A stretch of DNA of 64,000 nucleotides from positions 62,001-126,000 of the forward strand of contig NZ_SMFM01000002.1 of the NCBI RefSeq assembly GCF_004349085.1, given 5' to 3'. Positions 35,382-45,627 of the stretch are shown here, one piece after another (the stretch's first letter is position 1; every line of letters begins with the position of its first letter). This stretch comes from Flavobacterium caseinilyticum (GTDB lineage: Bacteria; Bacteroidota; Bacteroidia; Flavobacteriales; Flavobacteriaceae). The notes under the pieces are model-generated. The model was not told the DNA's origin. It saw nothing but the letters and a program-made list of their open reading frames with translations, and made no database searches. The translations under genes and the position numbers were made by a program.

Positions 35382-37454
35382 ATGACAAACAATATTCTTA
35401 TTGAAAATCAATATAAAAGAACCAGTTTATTTGAAAAAGAAAATGTAGACTATTTAGTTCGCATTTTAAAAAGATTTAATACCGTACCAAAGATAAATAA
35501 CATCAATATTATCACGTCAACCAGTTCGCCTACTATTTTCAAAATTGTCCCTAACAAATCAATTATAATTGGTTCCTCTTTTTTGAATAAACCCATTTTA
35601 GCTTTAGTCTATTTAAGATATGGAATCGAATGGCAACTATGGTACAAAGCTTTGAATACCGAAAAACAGGATGTAGTTTTATGTGATATTGCAGCTCTTG
35701 AAGTAACTCGGATATTTTATAATTTACTACCTAAAGATGATAAAGAAAAATTAGAAAATCTTGATTATGTTCTAATTAATTTAATCAAAAATGATATTGA
35801 TTTAAATGCTAAATCTTCATTAATAAACGATGAGCTCCAATCATTTCATGGTTTACAAAATTCAGACACTGAAATCAAAGAATCTTGGAAACCTATTATC
35901 GAAAATCTTGCAAAACCCACAGAATATATGTTGATGTCTGGAGGAGATCTTAGATTGAATATAGACGAAATACATTTGCTAAATAAATACGGATGTCGTC
36001 CATTCCCAAGACCTGATGCATTTACTTTTGCTTCATCTACAGCGTCCAGCGTTTCTAATTTTGCTTTTGATAAGACCGATAAAGTGAGAAGCATACTAAT
36101 TAGAAATAGCTTGAAAAATGGTTTTAAAAATACTACTATCGAGTTTTCTGAATTACTAAAAAATAACCTTAGAAAAATATTTAAATTAAATGAGGAATGT
36201 GAAATAATTTTTTCACCATCAGGCACTGATTCTTCACTTCAAATAGCAGCTATAACCCAAATTATTTCCGATAAAGATATTACACATATTCTGGTTGCCT
36301 CTGATGAAACTGGTAGCGGCGTAGCGGCGGCCTTAAAAGGATGCCATTTTGAAAATACCACTGCTTTAAATCATCCAATTAAAAAAGACACTAAAATTGA
36401 AGGTTTTAGAGATGTTGATTTAATTCAAATCCCTTTTAGAGATCAAAATGGCGCATTAAAATCTTCTGCTCAATTAGACAAGGAAGTATTTGATGCCGTT
36501 GTTAGAACCAAAAATCTTGGAAGGCACATTGTATTACACACTATGGACCAATCAAAATTAGGATATCAATCTCCCAGTGATGAATTTATTAAAAAACTAA
36601 ATACACTAAAAGATTTATCAATTCAGATAATTGTAGATGGTTCTCAGCTACGATTAGATCCAAAAGACATACAAAATTATTTGAACAAAGGATATATTGT
36701 TACCATAACAGGTAGTAAATTCTTCACAGGACCTCCATACTGCGGTGCATTAATTTTACCTAAAAATGTCAATAAATTAATTCATTCTGTAAAAAATACA
36801 TTACCCAAAGGATTAACCCAATATTATAATCGTTCTGATTGGCCGACTTCCTGGTTTTGTTCCAATGAATTATGTGACGGCTATAACTATGGTTCCTATA
36901 TGCGCTGGAATGCCGCTGTGGTTGAAATGGACAGGTATTACAAAACACCCATTTTATATCGAAATATGGGTATTGAGATGTTTTGCAATTTTGTGGATGA
37001 ATCTATAAAAGAGGCTACTTTTTTACAGCCTATTTATGGGGATGAAACAATAACGAAGAGTTACAACAGTAAGGAATTTGGAATACGAAACATCCGTACC
37101 ATTTTTCCTTTCTTTATTTTTACAAACAATGAAGTCTTAACTGTTGATAAAGTAAAAAAATTATATACTTTATTGAATTCGGATTTATCAGATCAATTTG
37201 AAGGTTCTTCTTTAGAAATCATTCGGCTTGCTGCGCAAAAATGTCATATTGGTCAAGCAGTGAACGTAAAATATACTACAGAAATTGAAAGCGCTATTTT
37301 AAGAATTAGTTTGGGTGCCAGAGTTATTTCAGAAAGTTGGGTTAATAGAGATATTAGTCTCTTTTTTAGAAACATAGAATTACAAATGAGTCAGATCACA
37401 ATCACTATTAAAAAAATTGAATTGATACTTAATAATCCTGAGTTACTAGATTAA
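35382..37454 (+). CDS. Unassigned PLP-dependent enzyme, aminotransferase class V-like fold
   Basis: The 690 residues end in or contain a fold-type I PLP domain. Glycine loop IFSPSGTDSSLQIAAI lies near 275-290. VDGSQLRLD holds Asp419, the likely partner of the pyridine nitrogen. TGSKFFTGPPYCGALI holds Lys446, the likely Schiff-base lysine, 27 residues later as expected. A long N-terminal region (about 1-190) has no recognised motif, and a C-terminal 180 residues follow the PLP domain. The length is well above usual class V enzymes (350-450). The codons are AT-rich. It is convergent with a cysteine-synthase-like PLP gene. Substrate and pathway are unknown; cysteine desulfurase- or kynureninase-like chemistry is conceivable. 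Confidence 0.7.
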   Translation: MTNNILIENQYKRTSLFEKENVDYLVRILKRFNTVPKINNINIITSTSSPTIFKIVPNKSIIIGSSFLNKPILALVYLRYGIEWQLWYKALNTEKQDVVLCDIAALEVTRIFYNLLPKDDKEKLENLDYVLINLIKNDIDLNAKSSLINDELQSFHGLQNSDTEIKESWKPIIENLAKPTEYMLMSGGDLRLNIDEIHLLNKYGCRPFPRPDAFTFASSTASSVSNFAFDKTDKVRSILIRNSLKNGFKNTTIEFSELLKNNLRKIFKLNEECEIIFSPSGTDSSLQIAAITQIISDKDITHILVASDETGSGVAAALKGCHFENTTALNHPIKKDTKIEGFRDVDLIQIPFRDQNGALKSSAQLDKEVFDAVVRTKNLGRHIVLHTMDQSKLGYQSPSDEFIKKLNTLKDLSIQIIVDGSQLRLDPKDIQNYLNKGYIVTITGSKFFTGPPYCGALILPKNVNKLIHSVKNTLPKGLTQYYNRSDWPTSWFCSNELCDGYNYGSYMRWNAAVVEMDRYYKTPILYRNMGIEMFCNFVDESIKEATFLQPIYGDETITKSYNSKEFGIRNIRTIFPFFIFTNNEVLTVDKVKKLYTLLNSDLSDQFEGSSLEIIRLAAQKCHIGQAVNVKYTTEIESAILRISLGARVISESWVNRDISLFFRNIELQMSQITITIKKIELILNNPELLD

Positions 37455-37482
37455 ATAAAAAATATTCTTCTTTATGTTCCAT

Positions 37483-37522
37483 AAAAAAGTCCCATTCGCA
37501 AAAGCAAATGGGACTTTTTTAT
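37483..37522. terminator. Bidirectional terminator between convergent genes
   Basis: AAAAAAGTCCCATT (37483-37496, with one offset base) pairs with AATGGGACTTTTTT (37507-37520). A and T runs on both sides allow use in both directions, for the PLP enzyme and for the gene ending at 37540. Confidence 0.85.
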
Positions 37523-37539
37523 TTATTTATATTTTCAAC

Positions 37540-38580
37540 TTATTTTATCATTTCAATTTTTTGAACTTCTTCTTCATTGATGCTGTCGAAGAAACCTTGT
37601 TCATTCATCCAATCATCGCTAAATACTTTACTCATATAACGAGAACCGTGATCCGGGAAAATTGCGATAACATTACTGTTTTCGTCAAATTCACCTTCTT
37701 CTGCGTATTGTCTTATCGCTTGCATTACTGCTCCTGAAGTATATCCTACAAATAAACCCTCTTTTCTGGTAATTTCTCGGGCAGCATGAGCGCTTTCCTC
37801 ATCCGTCACTTTCATGAACTTATCAATAATATCAAAATCCGTTGCAGATGGAATTAAATTTTTCCCCAGACCTTCAATTCTGTATGGATAAATTTCATCA
37901 TTATCGAATTCTCTAGTTTCATGATATTTTTTCAATACAGAACCAAAAGCATCCACTCCAAGAATTCTAATATTTGGATTTTGCTCTTTTAAGTATTTTG
38001 CAGTACCTGAAATAGTTCCACCTGTTCCACTACAAGCAATTAAGTGAGTGATTGCACCATTAGTCTGTTTCCAAATTTCCGGACCGGTAGACTTATAATG
38101 CGCGTCAACATTCAACTGGTTGAAATACTGATTGATATAAACTGAACCTTTCGTTTCTTCGTGCAAACGTTTAGCCACGTTATAATAAGAACGTTCATCA
38201 TCGGCAGATACATGCGCCGGACAAACATATACTTTAGCGCCTAAGCTGCGAAGCATGTCTATTTTATCTTTAGAAGATTTCGAACTAACCGCAAGAATAC
38301 AGTTGTAGCCTTTTATGATACTGACCATTGCCAAACTAAAACCAGTGTTTCCGGACGTAGTTTCAATAATAGTATCACCAGGAGATAAAATGCCTCTCTT
38401 TTCAGCTTCTTCAATAATGTATAATGCAATTCTATCTTTTGATGAATGTCCCGGATTAAAAGCTTCTACTTTAGCGTAAAAATTTCCTCTTAAATCCTCA
38501 GTAACTTTATTTAGCTTAATAAGCGGAGTATTACCTATTAATTCTAAGACATTGTTATAAGCTGTTATTTCTTTTTTCAT
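37540..38580 (-). CDS. Cysteine synthase / cystathionine beta-synthase family PLP enzyme
   Basis: This is a fold-type II PLP enzyme of 346 residues. [14 protein letters not shown] is the family start, and [19 protein letters not shown] carries the PLP lysine (SSKDR). [19 protein letters not shown] is the substrate loop and [16 protein letters not shown] the phosphate-binding loop. The N-terminus and the C-terminal extension ([19 protein letters not shown]) resemble cystathionine beta-synthase cores more than plain CysK, but without CBS domains. It probably makes or uses cysteine from serine or O-acetylserine. A -7-like box TAACTTTG is on the minus strand at 38618-38625. Confidence 0.88.
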   Translation of the reverse strand: MKKEITAYNNVLELIGNTPLIKLNKVTEDLRGNFYAKVEAFNPGHSSKDRIALYIIEEAEKRGILSPGDTIIETTSGNTGFSLAMVSIIKGYNCILAVSSKSSKDKIDMLRSLGAKVYVCPAHVSADDERSYYNVAKRLHEETKGSVYINQYFNQLNVDAHYKSTGPEIWKQTNGAITHLIACSGTGGTISGTAKYLKEQNPNIRILGVDAFGSVLKKYHETREFDNDEIYPYRIEGLGKNLIPSATDFDIIDKFMKVTDEESAHAAREITRKEGLFVGYTSGAVMQAIRQYAEEGEFDENSNVIAIFPDHGSRYMSKVFSDDWMNEQGFFDSINEEEVQKIEMIK

Positions 38581-38648
38581 AAAAAAATAGTTAGTCGTGG
38601 CAATTTAATTAAACCACCAAAGTTACAAATCTAACAAAAAATATCTAT

Positions 38649-40784
38649 TTAGTTTTTAATTTTCTCTAAATCTAGTAAAAAACTAAATTCTTTAGCTAAT
38701 TCCTTTATGGCTTCAAACCTACCTGAAGCACCTCCATGACCTGCATCCATGTTAGTATCAAGGTATAGGAGATTGGTATCTGACTTCAGGGTACGTAATT
38801 TTGCAACCCACTTTGCAGGCTCCCAATATTGTACTTGTGAATCATGAAGTCCCGTAGACACATACATATTAGGATAATGCTGTTTCTTGACATTATCGTA
38901 CGGCGAATAAGATAACATGTACTTAAAATATTTCTTTTTATTTGGATTTCCCCACTCGTCGTATTCTCCCGTGGTCAGCGGAATACTATCGTCAAGCATC
39001 GTTGTAATTACATCCACAAACGGAACCTGTGCGATTACACCATGGTATAACTCAGGCGCTAAATTGACCACAACGCCCATTAACAAACCTCCGGCAGAAC
39101 CTCCTTCAGCATAAAGATGTTCCGGTGACGTATATTTTTGTTCGATAAGAAATTTAGAACAATCGATAAAATCAGTGAATGTATTTTTTTTATTCAGTAA
39201 TTTTCCGTCTTCATACCATTGTCGTCCTAAATCTTCGCCACCTCGAATGTGCGTAATTGCAAATATAAATCCCCGGTCTAATAATGATAATCGTGTAGAT
39301 GAAAAAGTAGCGTCCATCGAATGTCCATAAGAACCGTAAGCATATTGCAGCAATGGATTACTTCCGTCTTTTTTTAATTCTTTGCGGTACACCATCGAAA
39401 TGGGAATTTTGGTGCCGTCTTTCGCTGTTGCCCAAACGCGTTCTTCTTTATAGTTGTTTTTATCAAATTTTCCGCCAAGTACCTGTTGCTCTTTTTTGAC
39501 TTCTTTGGCTTTGGTTCTCATATTAAAATCGATAATAGAAGAGGGCGTGGCCAGCGATTGAAACCCGTAACGCAAAATTTCAGTATCAAAATCAACATTG
39601 GTTGTAGCGTAAGCGGTGTAGGTTTCGCTTTCAAAAGGCAGGTAATATTCCCCTTCTCCGCTCCAAGGCATAATTCTGATTCTGTTCAAACCATTTGAGC
39701 GTTCTTCGACCACTAAATAATTGGCAAAAATTTCGATATCTTCTAATAAAACATCTTCTCTGTGCGCTACCACTTCAGTCCAATTTTCTTTTGAAGTAGC
39801 GCTTTCAGCTGTTTTCATTAACTTGAAATTTTCAGCCTTATCCGCATTGGTCATTATGTAAAAACTATCCTTATAATGATTAATGCTATATTCAACTCCG
39901 CGAATTCGTTTTTGAAAAATTTTGAATTTTCCATCCGGATCGTCAGCATTTAAAATTCTATACTCTGTCGTCAGCGTACTTCCAGATTCAATCGCGAGAT
40001 ATTTTCTGGATTTAGTTTTAGCGATTTCTACATTATAAGTATCGTCTTTTTCAAAATAAACTAAGACATCATCCGTTTGACTTGAACCTAATTTATGCTT
40101 AAAAATCTTGTCCGATCGCAAGGTAACTTCGTCTTGCGAGGAATAAAAAATAGTACGATTGTCATTTGCCCAAACAGCGGAGCCTGTCACCTTTTCTATT
40201 TTATCTTCTAAAATTTCATTGGTTTCCAGACTTTTTACCTGAATAGTAAATATCCTTCTTCCAATAGTATCTGTACTAAAAACAGCCAATTTATTATCCG
40301 GGCTTATGCTTAAACCTCCTAATTGAAAATAGGACTGATCTTTAGCCAATTCATTACAATCAAACATGATTTCCTCTTTTGCCGAAAGACTGCCTTTTTT
40401 TCGAGAATAAATAGGATAACCTTTTCCTTTCTCAAAACGGGTTATGTAATAATACCCGTTATATAAATAAGGAACAGATTCGTCATCCTCCTTTATTCTA
40501 CCTTTCATTTCTTCAAATAATTCTTTTTGGAAATCTTTGGTATGAGCGGTCATTTCATGATAATACTCATTTTCTTTAGTCAAGTAATCAATAACTTCCG
40601 GATTTTCCCTGTCATTCAACCAATAATAATTATCGATTCTTTCAACGCCGAAATTTTCTAAATTTTTAGGGATAATTTTGGCAAAAGGTGGTTGTAAATT
40701 TTTTGGCATTGTTTGCGCGTTTATTTTAATAAGTCCAGTTACAAAAATAATATAAAGACATTGCAAAACGATTGTATTTTTCAT
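38649..40784 (-). CDS. ptrB: S9 family oligopeptidase (oligopeptidase B type)
   Basis: The 711 residues form a prolyl-oligopeptidase-type enzyme with an N-terminal beta-propeller (about 45-430) and a C-terminal alpha/beta-hydrolase. The nucleophile motif is [13 protein letters not shown]. The acid is expected in [18 protein letters not shown], and the His in [14 protein letters not shown]. Oligopeptidase B-type signatures include [19 protein letters not shown] and [17 protein letters not shown] hydrophobic N-terminus ending at NAQ suggests export. It cleaves short peptides after basic residues in studied enzymes. It is transcribed divergently from the ybaB-like gene. Confidence 0.92.
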   Translation of the reverse strand: MKNTIVLQCLYIIFVTGLIKINAQTMPKNLQPPFAKIIPKNLENFGVERIDNYYWLNDRENPEVIDYLTKENEYYHEMTAHTKDFQKELFEEMKGRIKEDDESVPYLYNGYYYITRFEKGKGYPIYSRKKGSLSAKEEIMFDCNELAKDQSYFQLGGLSISPDNKLAVFSTDTIGRRIFTIQVKSLETNEILEDKIEKVTGSAVWANDNRTIFYSSQDEVTLRSDKIFKHKLGSSQTDDVLVYFEKDDTYNVEIAKTKSRKYLAIESGSTLTTEYRILNADDPDGKFKIFQKRIRGVEYSINHYKDSFYIMTNADKAENFKLMKTAESATSKENWTEVVAHREDVLLEDIEIFANYLVVEERSNGLNRIRIMPWSGEGEYYLPFESETYTAYATTNVDFDTEILRYGFQSLATPSSIIDFNMRTKAKEVKKEQQVLGGKFDKNNYKEERVWATAKDGTKIPISMVYRKELKKDGSNPLLQYAYGSYGHSMDATFSSTRLSLLDRGFIFAITHIRGGEDLGRQWYEDGKLLNKKNTFTDFIDCSKFLIEQKYTSPEHLYAEGGSAGGLLMGVVVNLAPELYHGVIAQVPFVDVITTMLDDSIPLTTGEYDEWGNPNKKKYFKYMLSYSPYDNVKKQHYPNMYVSTGLHDSQVQYWEPAKWVAKLRTLKSDTNLLYLDTNMDAGHGGASGRFEAIKELAKEFSFLLDLEKIKN

Positions 40785-40851
40785 CTATTTTAAAATTGTC
40801 AATTACAATGAAAGTAGTAAATTCGTAGTTCAATTATTAAAATTTCTTAAA

Positions 40852-41172
40852 ATGGATTTAATGGGAATGATGGGCAAACTTAAAGAAACCCAACAAAAAA
40901 TAGAAGACACTAAAAAACGTCTAGACACGGTTCTTATAGACGAGCAAAGTACTGATGGTCTATTGAAAATTACTTTGACGGCCAATAGAAAAATAAAATC
41001 AATCACAATTGATGATTCTTTGTTAGAGGACAAAGAACAATTGGAAGATTATTTGATTTTAACGCTGAATAAAGCCATCGAAAAAGCGACTAAAACAAAT
41101 GAAGCGGAACTTGATGCAGTTGCAAAAATGGATATGCCAATGATTCCTGGAATGGATAATTTGTTTAAGTAA
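40852..41172 (+). CDS. YbaB/EbfC-family nucleoid-associated protein
   Basis: This is a 106-residue small DNA-binding protein. The family start is [18 protein letters not shown], followed by the beta strands [20 protein letters not shown] and the helical end [18 protein letters not shown]. The usual recR/dnaX neighbours are absent. The dimeric tweezers-like fold is known to bind DNA broadly. It lies 67 bp from the divergent oligopeptidase start. Confidence 0.88.
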   Translation: MDLMGMMGKLKETQQKIEDTKKRLDTVLIDEQSTDGLLKITLTANRKIKSITIDDSLLEDKEQLEDYLILTLNKAIEKATKTNEAELDAVAKMDMPMIPGMDNLFK

Positions 41173-41175
41173 AAA

Positions 41176-41254
41176 AGTTTAAAGTTTAAAGTTTAAAGTT
41201 TAAGGTTTAACGTTTTTTGATCGAGCTAAAAACTTTAAACCTTAAACTTTAAAC
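41176..41254. repeat. GTTTAAA-heptad array and hairpin, probable bidirectional terminator
   Basis: GTTTAAA is repeated four to five times from 41177. The segment 41191-41217 is the inverse of 41228-41254 (27-bp arms, one mismatch, 10-nt loop). It fills the gap between the convergent YbaB and threonine aldolase genes and has T-rich and A-rich flanks, so it can form a very stable hairpin on either transcript. The same heptad makes the hairpin at 14676-14723. Confidence 0.8.
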
Positions 41255-41271
41255 AAATTTCCCAAGAACAT

Positions 41272-42294
41272 TTACACTAACTTTTGCAGCGTTTCCAATA
41301 CATAAGTATGCATCACCTCTTTGTAATCCAGATGAGTAACGATTCTCAGTTTTCCATGTCCCATAGAACTGATTAAAATATTTTTTTGTTTCAATAATTC
41401 AATTAAGTTCTTTTCGATACAATTTGGAACCAATGAGAAAATCAAAATATTAGTTTCAACGGGCTCCACTGATGCAACCCAGCTTACATTTTTCAAAACT
41501 TCAGCAATTTCTTTCGCTCTCCGATGATCTTCAGCAAGGCGTTCTACGTTATTATCTAAAGCATAAATTCCGGCTGCCGCCAAATAGCCTACCTGACGCA
41601 TTCCGCCACCTAGAATTTTTCGAATTCGCAGCGCTCTGTGAATCGTCGCTTTGTCAGCCAACAAAACGGAACCAATCGGTGCTCCCAATCCTTTTGACAA
41701 ACAAACAGAAATAGTATCGAATAATTTTCCAAATGCTTTTGGATCTTGATTTTTGGCTACCAAAGCATTCCAGATTCGGGCACCATCCATGTGAAATTTC
41801 AAATTGTTAGCATCACAAACCATCTTTATTTTTTGCAAATCTTCCAGTTCATAACAAGCGCCACCGCCTTTATTTGTAGTGTTTTCTACACAAACTAAAC
41901 TCGTTAGCGGACTGTGGTAAAATTCCGGGTCATTAATCGCACCAGCCACTTGTTCCGCAGTAATCATTCCGCGGTTTCCGTCTAATAAACAACAAGAGAC
42001 ACCGCTGTTAAAGGAAACACCACCGCCTTCGTAATGATAAACATGCGCATATTTGTCGGCAATCAATTGTTCTCCAGGCTGTGTATGTAATTTTATTGCC
42101 GTTTGGTTTGCCATCGTACCTGAGGGAAAGAAAAGTCCTGCTTCCATTCCGAACATTTCGGCAACTTTGGCTTCAAGTTCAATAACCGTAGGATCTTGTT
42201 TGTAAACATCATCACCAACCACAGCATTTAACATGTGTACCAACATTTCGCGTGAAGGTTTTGTAATTGTATCGCTAACTAAATTTATTTCCAT
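41272..42294 (-). CDS. ltaE: Low-specificity L-threonine aldolase
   Basis: This PLP enzyme splits threonine (and allo-threonine) to glycine and acetaldehyde. The ATG at 42294 (MEINLVSDTITKPSREML) gives 340 residues and the correct family N-terminus; an upstream frame to 42441 is unconserved and overlaps the prfB promoter. Motifs seen include LFFPSGTMANQTAIKLH, a Asp/His substrate region in NLKFHMDGARIWNAL, the PLP lysine in VCLSKGLGAPIGSVL and ILGGGMRQVGYLAAAG. It is divergent from prfB, and its promoter region overlaps that of prfB (minus-strand TAAATTTG at 42367-42374). Confidence 0.93.
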   Translation of the reverse strand: MEINLVSDTITKPSREMLVHMLNAVVGDDVYKQDPTVIELEAKVAEMFGMEAGLFFPSGTMANQTAIKLHTQPGEQLIADKYAHVYHYEGGGVSFNSGVSCCLLDGNRGMITAEQVAGAINDPEFYHSPLTSLVCVENTTNKGGGACYELEDLQKIKMVCDANNLKFHMDGARIWNALVAKNQDPKAFGKLFDTISVCLSKGLGAPIGSVLLADKATIHRALRIRKILGGGMRQVGYLAAAGIYALDNNVERLAEDHRRAKEIAEVLKNVSWVASVEPVETNILIFSLVPNCIEKNLIELLKQKNILISSMGHGKLRIVTHLDYKEVMHTYVLETLQKLV

Positions 42295-42331
42295 ATTATT
42301 TTTTTTATTTTTGATAAGGAGAAGCCGTGAC

Positions 42332-42361
42332 TTGTCCCTGCGTAAAATTTTTCTATTTTTG
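42332..42361 (+). promoter_or_regulatory. Promoter of prfB
   Basis: TTG at 42332-42334 and TATTTTTG at 42354-42361 are 19 bp apart, an excellent Bacteroidota match. Its -7 box is only 6 bp from the opposing TAAATTTG of the threonine aldolase gene. Confidence 0.7.
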
Positions 42362-42486
42362 TGCCACAAATTTACACAATACCGTTTGTTAATTCCAACT
42401 AGTTCCGTTAAAACTAAACTAATTGTAGCCGACAGCGGCATTTTTGATAAATATTGAAAACAGACCTATCAAATTAATATAATTTT

Positions 42487-43582
42487 ATGACAACTACCGA
42501 ACAAATTAAAGGTATTGTAGAGCGCCTTGGTGCGTTGAGGAGGTATCTTTGACGTTGATGCCAAGCTAATTGAGATTTCAAACGAAGAAGAAAAAACTTT
42601 TGCGCCTGATTTTTGGAACAATCCAAAAGAAGCTGAGCTTATTGTAAAAAACCTTCGAAACAAGAAAAAGTGGATTGAAGATTACAATAAAGCGGTCGAA
42701 ATGACGGACGAATTGCAACTCGCTTATGATTTTTACAAAGAAGGAGAGCTTACCGCAGAAGAATTAGACGAACATTATAACGCTACTCAAGCGCATATTG
42801 AAGGCATCGAATTCAAGAACATGCTTTCGGATGAAGGCGATACTTTGAGTGCTGTGGTACAAATAACCGCTGGCGCCGGAGGAACAGAAAGTTGTGATTG
42901 GGCCGAAATGCTCATGCGTATGTACATGATGTGGGGCGAAAAATACGGATTCAAAATAAAAGAGCTGAATTTCCAGAAAGGAGAAGCTGCCGGTATCAAA
43001 ACCGTAACACTCGAATTTGAAGGCGATTATTCTTTTGGTTATTTGAAAGGAGAAAACGGCGTGCATCGATTGGTTAGAATATCACCTTTTGACAGCAATG
43101 CCAAACGTCATACTTCGTTTGCTTCTGTTTATGTGTATCCGCTAGTAGATGACAGTATAGAAATTGAGATAAATCCTGCTGATATCGAAATTACGACTTC
43201 ACGATCTAGTGGTGCGGGAGGACAAAATGTAAATAAGGTGGAAACCAAAGTGCAATTGTTTCACAAACCAACCGGAATTCAAATACAATGTTCTGAAACC
43301 CGTTCGCAGCAAGATAACAGACAGCGCGCGATGCAAATGTTACGCTCTCAATTATACGAAATTGAGTTAAAAAAGAAACAGGCACAACGCGCGGATATTG
43401 AAGCCGGGAAAATGAAAATAGAATGGGGATCCCAAATCAGGAATTATGTGATGCAACCTTATAAATTAGTCAAAGATGTTCGTACCGGATATGAAACCAG
43501 TAATGTTGATGGTGTCATGAACGGAGAAATTGACGAATTTCTGAAAGCCTATTTAATGATGATGGGACAAAAAGAAGAATAA
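42487..43582 (+). CDS. prfB: Peptide chain release factor 2, expressed by programmed +1 frameshift
   Basis: RF2 terminates translation at UAA and UGA. Translation starts at ATG 42487 and meets an in-frame UGA at 42550-42552, right after CTT. The site reads AGGAGG-TAT-CTT-TGA-C: an internal Shine-Dalgarno-like AGGAGG (42538-42543), three bases later the slippery CUU, then UGA with a C following. Shifting +1 continues [18 protein letters not shown] and gives about 364 residues, the normal length. The release motif GAGGQ occurs in [16 protein letters not shown], and the tripeptide anticodon SPF in [13 protein letters not shown]. This is the known self-regulation of RF2, low RF2 raising the frameshift. 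Confidence 0.97.
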
Positions 43583-43600
43583 ATTTATCCTACATTTAAA

Positions 43601-43647
43601 AAAATATCCTACAATGAGCAAACTGCTATATTGTAGGATATTTTTAT
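43601..43647 (+). terminator. Intrinsic terminator of prfB
   Basis: ATATCCTACAAT (43604-43615) pairs perfectly with ATTGTAGGATAT (43630-43641), followed by TTTTATTA. Confidence 0.85.
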
Positions 43648-43674
43648 TACTTTCGACCAAAAAATCACATCCCC

Positions 43675-44373
43675 ATGAAAAAATTACTTTTATTATTCGT
43701 CCTGTTTTTTTCGGTACAAATTTTTTCTCAGGATAAAGTATATTTTACCGAGGATTTTAAAGAATTACCATCTGCGGATAATGCGATTTATTATACTATT
43801 TACGAAGATAGTCCAGAAGGAACATTACGAACAACTTACTACCTTGATAATACCGTTTATTCCAAAGATCAATTTTCGAATTACAAAAGACGAATTTTAA
43901 ACGGAACATCTGAAAAGTGGTATAAAAATGGTGTAAAAGAAATGCATTCAATTTATATTAAAGGCAAACAAGAAGGTATTCAAACTCGGTATTTTGAAAA
44001 TGGCAAAATAAAACGTACCGAAAATTTTAAAAATGGAGAATTTGTTGACGGAAATTGTTTTGATGAAAACGGAACCGAAATTGATTTTTTTCCGTATTTC
44101 ATTAAGCCCGAATTTCCTGGAGGAATGAAAGCTTTTTATGATTACGTGGCGAATAATTTTAAATCTCCAAACAGTGCTAAAGGTGAAATAAAAATTGGAT
44201 TTTTTGTTGAATTAGATGGAACTCTAAACCACTTCGAAGTTTTAAAAAGTATAAATAAAGAGATGGATTTGTCAGCTATAAGATTATTAGTTAACAGTCC
44301 CAAATGGACTCCCGGTAAGGTAGACGGAAAAAATGCACGTGTGAAATTTAGTATACCACTTACTGTAAAATAA
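43675..44373 (+). CDS. Energy-transducer TonB C-terminal domain protein with MORN-like repeats
   Basis: This is a 232-residue secreted protein with a signal peptide (MKKLLLLFVLFFSVQIFSQ). MORN/YwqK-like repeats around 75-130 read TSEKWYKNGVKEMHSIYIKG and RYFENGKIKRTENFKNGEF. A TonB C-terminal domain occupies about 145-232, with KPEFPGGMKAFYDYVANNF, EIKIGFFVELDGTLNHFEV and the end WTPGKVDGKNARVKFSIPL. There is no N-terminal transmembrane anchor as in classical TonB, so it is probably periplasmic or lipid-free. A role in coupling energy to an outer-membrane receptor is possible but not shown. Confidence 0.85.
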   Translation: MKKLLLLFVLFFSVQIFSQDKVYFTEDFKELPSADNAIYYTIYEDSPEGTLRTTYYLDNTVYSKDQFSNYKRRILNGTSEKWYKNGVKEMHSIYIKGKQEGIQTRYFENGKIKRTENFKNGEFVDGNCFDENGTEIDFFPYFIKPEFPGGMKAFYDYVANNFKSPNSAKGEIKIGFFVELDGTLNHFEVLKSINKEMDLSAIRLLVNSPKWTPGKVDGKNARVKFSIPLTVK

Positions 44374-45031
44374 TTTGCTTCCTGTACGTAAAGCCATTCA
44401 CTCAAAGAAACACCTATCCCAATAGTTGTTGCAAATTATTTCAATCGATCAGTGTTTCCCCAAAAGCAAAAGAGATTATTAAACATGCAGTAAGATTATT
44501 TTTTATTTGATTAGACAGGATAAAGAAAATGATAAAGTCCCTCTTGCTTTTAAAGTAAAATTCCATTGAAAACTGCAAAAAAAAGAGGATAGAGGACCAT
44601 TTTTGGTATCGATAACTTTCATTTCTCCACGTCAACAAATTTTTAAATATTTGGATAATCATCTTTAACTGCTGGACTACGAAGCCACGTCCTAAAATAG
44701 CTTATACCGTTCTTACATTCCAATCCGGCATAAAGAATGATTCTGTTCCAACTTATTGAAAAAGATTCGCTTTTTCCAGCAGATTGGCTATTGAATATCA
44801 CTCCATTCATTGGTACTTTAAAAAATACAAAAATAAAAATTTTAGGAACATTCCGAATCAGTTCGTGTTCTTAATTAACTTTTTCACAGGGTTGCAAAAA
44901 ATCTGTATTATTTATTAGCCAGGCAACTTAAAGTAAAAGGAAGACTACTGCAAACCGCACAAAATCATCTGTACTAGAAGTCCGTAAATATGTTATTAAA
45001 CTTAAAGTCTGCACTGTTGTATCTCTAAACA

Positions 45032-45086
45032 TTAGCCATAAATTAGGACAAATTGCTGTGAGGAAATTTGTAAAATTTGTGGCTAA
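45032..45086. repeat. GCCACARATT inverted repeat, copy 2
   Basis: TTAGCCATAAATTAGGACAAATT (45032-45054) is the degenerate inverse of AAATTTGT followed by AAAATTTGTGGCTAA (45064-45086), with a 9-nt loop. A run of nine T follows the right arm after TTT, so it could also terminate transcription on the plus strand. Confidence 0.65.
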
Positions 45087-45561
45087 TTTTTTTTTGAAGG
45101 AAAAAGTAAAATATAATTATAAACGGCTAGCACTTAGATCCCATTTTCTATGCTAATTTGATACTGTTGGGTATTTCACAGTAATTTGAAGTAAATTAAT
45201 TTACAAAAACAGCAAACTAATTTGGTGCTTTTTCTGAAATTTTCAGCTTGTCAACGATATTCTCTTCAATTAATTAAAGCTCTTTTTCTATTATTTGTCT
45301 CTAAAGATTTATTCAAAGCGCAAAAATCAGCAAAATCGAGCACAAAGTAAAATCAAAATCCTTAAAAAATTATGGCTCTTGGAATGTTAACTACACATAC
45401 AAAAAAAAGTTAATGTGGAAATTATGTAAGTCTTATTCCTTATTCAATTTTTATCTTTGTGACTCAATGATTTTTATTACAAACCAGAACAGTTATTAAA
45501 AAAAAAAATCTGATTTGTAAAATTCCCCTAATTATTCTTGAATATTATCAATGCCAAAACA

Positions 45562-45589
45562 TTGTGTTTTGCATCATAAGTTATTTTTG
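45562..45589 (+). promoter_or_regulatory. Promoter of the aldehyde dehydrogenase gene
   Basis: TTG at 45562-45564 and TATTTTTG at 45582-45589 are 17 bp apart, and the ATG is 38 bp further. This is one of the best promoter matches in the window. Confidence 0.75.
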
Positions 45590-45627
45590 GCGGATGCCAA
45601 AATATTAATCTTTTTAATACATAAATT

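Larger units (their letters stand above)
44374..45627. other. 1.25-kb region without a recognisable gene
   Basis: All frames are interrupted; the longest open stretches look random. Short runs translate to protein-like text (for example LNITPFIGTLKNTKIKIL near 44795) but are broken by stops and shifts, so decayed genes are possible. It contains the GCCACARATT element at 45032-45086 and, at the end, the promoter of the aldehyde dehydrogenase gene. A second -7-like TATCTTTG sits at 45452-45459. Confidence 0.5.

Noticed and set aside
37474-37737. Plus-strand 87-codon frame starting at 37474
   Set aside because: It begins within the bidirectional terminator and runs antisense into the cysteine-synthase-like gene; no motif.
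41176-41254. Heptad array as a CRISPR
   Set aside because: Repeats are 7 bp, contiguous and without spacers; they form a palindrome, not a repeat-spacer array.
42295-42441. Longer threonine aldolase frame
   Set aside because: The added 49 residues overlap the prfB promoter and have no match to the family N-terminus.
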